A stretch of DNA of 64,000 nt from CADEDH01 sp041394285 (lineage in GTDB: Bacteria; Actinomycetota; Acidimicrobiia; Acidimicrobiales; SZUA-35): the NCBI GenBank assembly GCA_041394285.1, contig JAWKIL010000001.1, forward strand, positions 812,504 to 876,503, in the 5' to 3' direction. Below, piece after piece: positions 58,545 through 64,000 of the stretch; position 1 is the first letter of the stretch; every line of letters begins with the position of its first letter. The position numbers and the translations under genes are program-made. The notes beneath the pieces were generated by a model. It saw only the letters and a program-made list of their open reading frames with translations. It had not been told where the DNA came from and ran no database searches.

Positions 58545-59339
58545 TCAGCTGTTCCGGTTGTCGATGAGGCGACGGCGGAAGCGGCGCATGCCGCCCAGCC
58601 ACCGGTCGTAGTCGCTGGCCTTGCGCTGGAAGTAGGTGAGCACGTCGGGGTGGGGGAGCACCAGGAACCGCTCCTCTCGCAGCGTCTCGATCACCACCTC
58701 GGCCAGCTCCTCGGGCTCCAGCACCCCGTCCTGGCTGGCCTGGCCGCCGCCCCGCCCGAAGGCCGAGCGGGGCACGATGTTCGTCCGCACCGCCTGGGGG
58801 CACAGGCACGACACCTTCACGCCCTTGTCGCCGTAGTTGATGGCCAGCCATTCGGCCAGGGCCACCGCGGCGTGCTTGGACACGGCGTAGGGCCCGGAGT
58901 CCATCTGGGTGAGCAGGCCGGCGGCCGACGCCGTGTTCAGCAGGTAGCCCTCGCCCCGGGCCACCATCGACGGCAGCACGGCCCGGGCGGCGTAGAGGTG
59001 CGACCACAGGTGCACGTCCATCATCCGCAGCCAGTCCTCGTTGGGCAGGTCGATCCCGCCGCCCTGGGCGTAGCCGGCGTTCGACACCAGCAGGTCGATC
59101 GGGCCGTGCCGTTCCTCGGTCTGGTGGACCAGGGCGGTCACCGCCGCCTCGTCGGCCACGTCGAGGGTGGCGGCCTCGGCCACCGCCCCGATGCCGGCCG
59201 CCACCTCGGCCGCCCGCTCGCCGTCGCGGTCGGCCACGACCACCGCCTTGGCTCCCTCGGCGGCGAACCGCTCGGCCAGGGCCTTGCCGATGCCGCTGCC
59301 GGCTCCCGTGATCAGCGTGACTTTCCCGTTGAGCTCCAC
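58545..59339 (-). CDS. Short-chain dehydrogenase/reductase
   Basis: The 264-aa classical SDR has TGAGSGIG for NAD(P) binding, SNAGYA, the catalytic serine region LNTASAAG and the Y-A-V-S-K pair. It interconverts an alcohol and a ketone. The GTG at 59339 (MELNGKVTLITGAG) is the natural start for this family; another GTG three codons upstream is possible. A C-terminal extension ends in a basic helix RRFRRRLIDNRNS. The 144-base divergent gap to the amidohydrolase gene contains TTGACA at 59463, too close to the ATG for a standard -35, and a TATTGT box. Confidence 0.9.
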   Translation of the reverse strand: MELNGKVTLITGAGSGIGKALAERFAAEGAKAVVVADRDGERAAEVAAGIGAVAEAATLDVADEAAVTALVHQTEERHGPIDLLVSNAGYAQGGGIDLPNEDWLRMMDVHLWSHLYAARAVLPSMVARGEGYLLNTASAAGLLTQMDSGPYAVSKHAAVALAEWLAINYGDKGVKVSCLCPQAVRTNIVPRSAFGRGGGQASQDGVLEPEELAEVVIETLREERFLVLPHPDVLTYFQRKASDYDRWLGGMRRFRRRLIDNRNS

Positions 59340-59483
59340 GGCGGCCACGGTAGACGCCGGGGCTGGTGGCCGACAGCCCGGTCGCCCACATCGAACTTGT
59401 CCGCCGAATCTGACGGCCCCCGAGACCAGCAGTATTGTTTGAGGCACTAACCACCCGAACGTTGACAGGGGGGCCAGCCAACC

Positions 59484-61220
59484 ATGGCCAGCTATGACAT
59501 CCACATCAAGGGCGGCACGATCGTCGACGGCACCCGCACCCCGCGGTTCCGCAGCGATCTCTGGATCAAGGACGGCCGGATCGCCAAGATCGGCGGGCGG
59601 GCCGACGGGGAGTCGGCCCAGGTGATCGATGCCGACGGCCTGATCGTGGCCCCTGGCTTCGTGGACCTCCACACCCACTACGACGCCCAGATCCGCTGGG
59701 ACCCGTGGTGCACGATCTCCGGCTACCACGGCGTGACCAGCGTGGTGCTGGGCAACTGCGGCTTCGGCTTCGTGCCGGTGAAGCCCGACTTCCGTGACCG
59801 CTCCATGCTCACCATGACCCGCACCGAGGCCATCCCCTACGAGTCGATGAAGCAGGGCATGAACTGGGACTGGGAGACCGTCCCCGAGTACCTCGACTCG
59901 CTCGACCGCTCGCCCCTCGGCGTCAACTGCATCCAGTACATGCCCACCGCGTCGCTCATGACCTACGTGATGGGCCTGGAGAAGGCCAAGGCGGGCGAGC
60001 CGGCCAGCGCGGCCGAGAAGGCCGAGATGAAGCGCATCCTGGCCGAGGGCATGGACGCCGGCCTGTGCGGCTTCTCCATCCAGCGCCTCGGCGAGAACTC
60101 GGTGCAGGGCGACTACGACGGCTCGCCCATGGTGACCGACATCATGCACGACGAGGACATCCTGGCTCTGGCCGAGGTCCTGGCCGAGCGGGACGAGGGC
60201 TTCATCCAGATCACCCAGGGCACCGGCGACATCAAGGCCGACCTGGCCTTCCTGGAGAAGCTGGCGGCCACGGCCAACCGCCCGATCCTGCACAACGCGG
60301 TGGCCCCGTCCCGCAAGAACCCCGAGGTCCACCGGCGCCCGCTGCGGTGGGTCGACAAGTGCCGGGAGCAGGGCCTGCCCATCTACGCCCAGTGCGGCAC
60401 GGGCCGGGCCGGGTTCGCCTTCACCCTCGAGCACTGGAACCTGTACGACGCCTCTCCCGCCTGGCGGGCCGTGACCACCGGCTCCAAGGAAGAGAAGATG
60501 GCCAAGATGCAGGATCCCGAGCTGCGGGAGGCGCTGGTCGCCGAGGCCGAAGAGGCCGACCGTCGCCTGCAGGTCATCCAGGCCGGCGTGGGTGGTGACC
60601 CCAAGGGTCTGATCATCCAGGGCGTGAACCGCCAGGCCGACCTCCAGCAGTACGTGGGCCGCTCGGTGGGCGAGATCGCCGAGACCGAGGGCAAGAACCC
60701 GATCGAGGTCATGCTCGACCTCTCCCTCAAGGGCGATCTGAACGTCGAGTTCCTCGGCCCCGACAAGGGCTCCAACGCCGACTTCATGGCCGAGATGATG
60801 AACGACTCGCCCTACGCCATCCCCGGCGTGTCCGACGGAGGCGCCCACACCAAGTTCTTCTCCGGCGGCTCCTACACCACCGACTTCCTCACCTGGCTGG
60901 TGCGGGACGAGGCCAAGGTGACCCTGGAGGAGGCGCACTTCCGCCTGTCGAACCTGCCGGCCAAGGCCGCCGGGTTCCGCGACCGGGGCACCCTCGAAGA
61001 GGGCCGGGCGGCCGACGTGGTGGTCTACGAGCTCGAGGAGCTGGCCATCGATCCGCCGTGGATCGGCTCGGTCGAGTACGACCTTCCCGGCGGTGAATGG
61101 CGGCGGGTCCAGCGGGCCAAGGGCTACGACAAGATCATCGTCAACGGCGTGGTCACCTTCGACAATGGCGAGTGCACCGGCGACACGCCGGGCAAGCTGC
61201 TCCGCCACGGCAAGGCTTGA
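59484..61220 (+). CDS. Amidohydrolase family 3 / N-acyl-D-amino-acid deacylase-like protein
   Basis: The 578-aa metal hydrolase has the first metal motif HTHYDAQIRWD near residue 63, the GVTSVVLGNCGFGF segment near 84 and the late metal/aspartate motif SDGGAHTKFFSGG near 451. D-aminoacylases have this layout, but substrates in this large group vary. The C-terminal composite barrel ends in GKLLRHGKA. A GGGGGG sequence lies about 10 bases upstream of the ATG. The next gene starts within its stop codon (TTGA), so the two are coupled and the hydrolysis product may be a CoA-transferase substrate. Confidence 0.88.
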   Translation: MASYDIHIKGGTIVDGTRTPRFRSDLWIKDGRIAKIGGRADGESAQVIDADGLIVAPGFVDLHTHYDAQIRWDPWCTISGYHGVTSVVLGNCGFGFVPVKPDFRDRSMLTMTRTEAIPYESMKQGMNWDWETVPEYLDSLDRSPLGVNCIQYMPTASLMTYVMGLEKAKAGEPASAAEKAEMKRILAEGMDAGLCGFSIQRLGENSVQGDYDGSPMVTDIMHDEDILALAEVLAERDEGFIQITQGTGDIKADLAFLEKLAATANRPILHNAVAPSRKNPEVHRRPLRWVDKCREQGLPIYAQCGTGRAGFAFTLEHWNLYDASPAWRAVTTGSKEEKMAKMQDPELREALVAEAEEADRRLQVIQAGVGGDPKGLIIQGVNRQADLQQYVGRSVGEIAETEGKNPIEVMLDLSLKGDLNVEFLGPDKGSNADFMAEMMNDSPYAIPGVSDGGAHTKFFSGGSYTTDFLTWLVRDEAKVTLEEAHFRLSNLPAKAAGFRDRGTLEEGRAADVVVYELEELAIDPPWIGSVEYDLPGGEWRRVQRAKGYDKIIVNGVVTFDNGECTGDTPGKLLRHGKA

Positions 61221-62452
61221 GCCCCGCACCCGACGACGAGGTTTCTCAGCTGAACGGCACCGACGATCCGGCCCCCCTGGCGGGGGTCCGGGTCGTCGAG
61301 ATGTCGATGTACGTCCAGGGCCCGGTCTGCGGGTTGACCCTGGCCAGCCTGGGGGCCGACGTCGTCAAGATCGAACAGGTCGGTCAGGAAGACGTGATGC
61401 GGGGGTTCTCCTCGCTGTTCGGCGTCACCCTCGACGACCGGGGCAAGGAGTGGATCTACGCCTCGCTCAACCGCAACAAGCGGTCGCTGGCCCTCGACGT
61501 CACCTCCGAGGCGGGGCGTCCCGTCTTCGAGCGCCTGATCGAGCAGGCCGACGTGTTCATCTCCAACATGCGGGAATCGGCGCTGGCCAAGCACGGGGCG
61601 GACCCCGAGACCCTGCACCGGATCAACCCTCGGCTGGTGTACGCCCGGGGGGCCGGCTTCGGCATCCGGGGCCCGCTGGCCGACGATCCGTGCCAGGACA
61701 CCGTGGGCATGGCCTACGGCGGGTTCATGGACGCCACCGCCAACGGTGAGACGCCCAACTATCCGCCGGGCTCGATGAGCGACGTGCTCACCGGCACCAC
61801 CATGGCCTCCGGGGTCATGGCCGGGCTGGTCAAGCGGGGCATCACGGGCAAGGGCTGCGTGGTCGGAACCTCACAGGTCCAGTCGCTGCTGTGGCTCCAG
61901 CTCCAGGGCGTGGGCCTGGCTGCCACCACGGGGCAGCGGATGGAGCGGTTCGCTCCCGACGCCACCACCAACCCGCTGTTCACCGTCTATCCCACCAGCA
62001 ACGGGTGGCTGGCCATCGCCTGCCTGCGGGCCGACCACTGGCGGGCCCTGGCGGCAGCGCTGGGGCTCGACTGGATGCTGGAGGACACGAGATTCGCCCG
62101 CTTCGGCGACCTCATCCGCAACCGCGACGAGTTCCGGCCGCTGTTCACCGAGCACCTGGCCACCAACACCACCGACCACTGGTGGCAGATCCTGCGTAGT
62201 GCCGGGATCTGGTCGTCGCCGGTACGGCGGCTGGAGGAGCTGGCGAACGACGAGCACGTGCTGGCCAACGAGTACCTCGTCACCTACGACGACGGGTTCG
62301 TGGGCCCACCGGCACCGTTCGAGATCGACGGCTTCCGGGGCGCCCGGGGCCTGGCCGCCGAGTACAGCGAGCACACCGACGAGATCCTGGCCGAGCTGGG
62401 CTACAGCGACGACGAGATCGTCATGCTGCGAGCCGACTCAGCCATCTGGTAG
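61217..62452 (+). CDS. CaiB/BaiF family protein lacking the catalytic aspartate
   Basis: The 411-aa product is a single-domain class III CoA-transferase homologue with LTLASLGADVVKIEQVGQED near residue 40, ADVFISNMRESALAKHG near 111 and VYARGAGFGIRGP. At the nucleophile site the sequence reads GCVVGTSQVQ, with G217 where aspartate is expected. It therefore probably does not use the standard aspartyl-CoA mechanism. The TTG start overlaps the amidohydrolase stop (TTGA), and no other start precedes the conserved region. A terminator-like hairpin follows. Confidence 0.85.
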   Translation: MSPAPDDEVSQLNGTDDPAPLAGVRVVEMSMYVQGPVCGLTLASLGADVVKIEQVGQEDVMRGFSSLFGVTLDDRGKEWIYASLNRNKRSLALDVTSEAGRPVFERLIEQADVFISNMRESALAKHGADPETLHRINPRLVYARGAGFGIRGPLADDPCQDTVGMAYGGFMDATANGETPNYPPGSMSDVLTGTTMASGVMAGLVKRGITGKGCVVGTSQVQSLLWLQLQGVGLAATTGQRMERFAPDATTNPLFTVYPTSNGWLAIACLRADHWRALAAALGLDWMLEDTRFARFGDLIRNRDEFRPLFTEHLATNTTDHWWQILRSAGIWSSPVRRLEELANDEHVLANEYLVTYDDGFVGPPAPFEIDGFRGARGLAAEYSEHTDEILAELGYSDDEIVMLRADSAIW

Positions 62453-62459
62453 TCCCGAG

Positions 62460-62493
62460 AACCGCGCTCCATCGGCCGCCGGGGAGCGCGGTT
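62460..62493 (+). terminator. Rho-independent-type terminator
   Basis: AACCGCGCTCC (62460-62470) pairs perfectly with GGAGCGCGGTT (62483-62493) and is followed by TCTCTC. It begins 8 bases after the CaiB stop and also precedes the stop of the convergent small gene. It is the most canonical terminator in the window. Confidence 0.7.
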
Positions 62494-62503
62494 TCTCTCG
62501 GTG

Positions 62504-62812
62504 TCAGGCGGGGCCCGTGGCCAGGGCCTTGAACAGGAACGCAGCGTCGCACAGCAGGTCGCAGTAGGCCGGGTCGTCGACCTCGAACTCCCGCACGGCG
62601 ATCACCCCCAGCGTGAGGCCGTTGACCTGCTCCATCGTCGGCGCCTCGCCGGAGGCGACGACTCCGGCCATGAACCTGAGTTGGCGGTCGATCGAGGCCA
62701 GCATGGCGTGCACCGGGTCCAAGGCGTGCCCTGCCGCCTCCGGCCGGGCCCCCAGCCGTCGATCCGTCTCCCGCCGCGCCGCCTCGATCAGCGGGCCCAG
62801 CCCATCCGTCAC
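62504..62812 (-). CDS. Small conserved-looking protein of unknown function
   Basis: I do not recognise this 102-aa protein. It is predicted to be helical and soluble, with ARRETDRRLG near the N-terminus, ALDPVHAMLASIDRQLRFMAGVV in the middle and a C-terminal FEVDDPAYCDLLCDAAFLFKAL helix with two Cys. It starts with GTG 62812 and has GC3-rich codons like its neighbours, so it is probably real. It lies between a terminator and the divergent HAD gene. Confidence 0.55.
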   Translation of the reverse strand: MTDGLGPLIEAARRETDRRLGARPEAAGHALDPVHAMLASIDRQLRFMAGVVASGEAPTMEQVNGLTLGVIAVREFEVDDPAYCDLLCDAAFLFKALATGPA

Positions 62813-62911
62813 GGCGCCGACGATAGCGTCCGCTCGGCCGGGCGCCGGGACGGGGAGCGCTCGGGCCAGCTACCGTCCGGTCGGATCCACCCGCCGGAAG
62901 GAGCATGCGGT

Positions 62912-63544
62912 ATGACCATCGAGCTCGTGGTGTTCGACATGGACGGCGTGCTGGTCGACTTCGACCGCGACGAGCGCCTTCGACGCCTGGCCCAGGCGAC
63001 CGGCCTCCCGCCCGAGGTGATCGACGAGCGTCTGTACCGCTCCGATTTCGAGACGGCGGCCGAGGCGGGGAGGTGGCGGACCGGGGTCGAGTACCTGGCC
63101 GAGGTCAACCGCCGGCTCGGCTCGTCACTGACCCGGGAACAGTGGATCGAGGCCCGCCGGGAGGCGGTGCGACCCCGCGCCGAGGTGCTGGCCATGGCCG
63201 AACGGCTCGGGGTCACCCGGGCGATCGCCGTTCTCACCAACAATGGCGCCCTGCTCGACGAGGCGCTGCCCGAGATCGCGCCGGAGGTCGTGCGGGTGTT
63301 CGGTGCCCACGCCCATACCTCGAGCCGCTTCGGCACCCGCAAACCCGACCCGGTCGTCTTTCAGCGGCTCCTGGCCGTCTACGGGGTGGCGGCGGACGCG
63401 GCGTGCATGCTCGACGATGACCCGGCCTCGGTTGCCGGCGCCCGCCAGGCCGGCCTGCACGCCGTGCACGTCACGGACCCCGCTTCGATCCGGGCCGGCC
63501 TGGCGCAACTGGGTCTCGACCCTGGCTCGCCACCACCGGACTGA
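62912..63544 (+). CDS. HAD-superfamily hydrolase (phosphatase-like)
   Basis: The 210-aa protein has all four HAD motifs: the nucleophile DMDGVLVDF near residue 8, LTNNG near 108, the lysine in GTRKPDPVVF near 144, and the acidic MLDDDPASVAGAR near 168. The helical cap is of the small type. It should remove phosphate from a small metabolite such as a sugar phosphate or phosphoglycolate. GGAAGGAG lies 8 bases before the ATG, a strong start signal. It is divergent from the small unknown gene. Confidence 0.9.
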   Translation: MTIELVVFDMDGVLVDFDRDERLRRLAQATGLPPEVIDERLYRSDFETAAEAGRWRTGVEYLAEVNRRLGSSLTREQWIEARREAVRPRAEVLAMAERLGVTRAIAVLTNNGALLDEALPEIAPEVVRVFGAHAHTSSRFGTRKPDPVVFQRLLAVYGVAADAACMLDDDPASVAGARQAGLHAVHVTDPASIRAGLAQLGLDPGSPPPD

Positions 63545-63608
63545 CAGGCCCGGTGGCGACGCCGGAGCGACCGGTCGGCGGGTACGAACCGTGCTGTACT
63601 GATGGTCG

Positions 63609-64000
63609 ATGGACGGGGAGACGTCGGTGCGGCAGGAGGATTCGGTCGGCGGCCGGAACCAGCCATGGCATTGGGCCCTCGTGGCCTTCAGCGTGCTCCT
63701 CATCGCGTTCGGCTCGACCAATCTCTGGCTCGGCTGGCGGGACGATCGCCGGGTCAGCGCTCTACGGGCCGACCTCACGGCGTCGTTCGCCGAGACCACG
63801 AGCACCGAGCTGCTGGCCGGGGTCGAACCACGGGCAGGCAACCAGATGTACCTCGGCGTCCCGTCGATAGCCGATCTGACCACCACCGGTGGGGTCGCCC
63901 CCGACCTGATCACGGCCGACGGCCGGTCGGTACAGGCCCGCTATGTCGTCGGCAGCATCCGGGGCGCTCGGTGCGTCGTCGCCACCTGGACGGAGGCCAC
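63609..64000 (+). CDS. Membrane-anchored protein of unknown function, 3' end outside the window
   Basis: The visible 130 residues begin with a hydrophilic N-terminus (MDGETSVRQEDSVGGRNQ), then one transmembrane segment (WHWALVAFSVLLIAFGSTNLWLG, about residues 21-43). An extracytoplasmic-looking region with VRYVVG-type strands and one Cys near 121 follows. The frame continues past the window. No domain can be named. ATG 63609 was chosen; a GTG at 63627 is an alternative. The upstream gap is 64 bases. Confidence 0.6.
   Translation, partial: MDGETSVRQEDSVGGRNQPWHWALVAFSVLLIAFGSTNLWLGWRDDRRVSALRADLTASFAETTSTELLAGVEPRAGNQMYLGVPSIADLTTTGGVAPDLITADGRSVQARYVVGSIRGARCVVATWTEA

Noticed and set aside
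59462..59468. TTGACA before the amidohydrolase as a -35 box
   Set aside because: It is only about 16 bases from the ATG, leaving no room for a -10 element and start site in the usual order.

Overview
The window is chromosomal DNA with very high G+C and strong GC3 bias. It has F420-type enzymes, TANNNT boxes directly ahead of start codons (leaderless transcripts), GTG/TTG starts and dense gene packing. This fits an actinomycete, most likely an environmental member of the Acidimicrobiia. That placement is inferred from gene content; no rRNA or tRNA gene is present. No phage, insertion sequence or CRISPR array is seen.

Layout. 0-5.4 kb: tyrosine phosphatase (cut by the window edge), short MetE-like methyltransferase, MFS exporter, orphan membrane protein, LLM oxidoreductase. 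5.5-10 kb: glycosyltransferase, GlcG/HbpS-like protein, 2-keto-4-pentenoate hydratase, zinc alcohol dehydrogenase, second LLM enzyme. 10-18 kb: tandem CaiB/BaiF CoA-transferase, septum-formation-type lipoprotein, HpaB-type flavin monooxygenase, hexapeptide acyltransferase, a membrane-anchored protein with four internal repeats, third LLM enzyme. 18-27 kb: hydrolase, nitroreductase, isocitrate/isopropylmalate-type dehydrogenase, IPNS-like oxygenase, a 1338-residue helical-repeat protein, EthD-like protein. 27-36 kb: two adjacent CaiB/BaiF genes, LLM enzyme, NTF2-like protein, TauD/TfdA dioxygenase, Ddn-like F420 protein, Rieske oxygenase, FmdB zinc ribbon, PPOX-like protein, enoyl-CoA hydratase. 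36.1-37.2 kb: an AhpD-related selenoprotein gene with an in-frame TGA. 37.4-43.5 kb: beta-propeller protein, paaX and a coupled divergent paaABCDE operon. 43.5-51 kb: YdcF-like protein, hydrolase, an ECF41 sigma-factor operon with a matching promoter, thioredoxin-fusion protein, MOSC protein, beta-lactamase-fold esterase. 51-64 kb: a second tandem CaiB/BaiF gene with a 5' frameshift, remnants of a nucleotidyltransferase locus, hydrolases, epimerase, HsaA-like flavoprotein, SDR, D-aminoacylase-type amidohydrolase, another CaiB/BaiF gene, HAD phosphatase and a truncated membrane protein.

How the genes fit together. Much of the window reads as dispersed catabolic capacity: CoA activation by CoA transfer, ring epoxidation of phenylacetyl-CoA, flavin and F420 redox enzymes, and hydrolases. 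Convergent gene pairs are often separated by long hairpins, several of which belong to small families with copies elsewhere in the window.

The strongest unusual signals are: (1) a CxxU selenoprotein whose TGA is followed by a good bacterial SECIS hairpin; (2) a TGTCACA-N16-CGTC promoter ahead of an oxidoreductase-ECF41 operon; (3) three families of dispersed palindromes; (4) three CaiB/BaiF proteins lacking the catalytic aspartate; (5) a single-base frameshift in another CaiB/BaiF gene; (6) a decayed nucleotidyltransferase locus.
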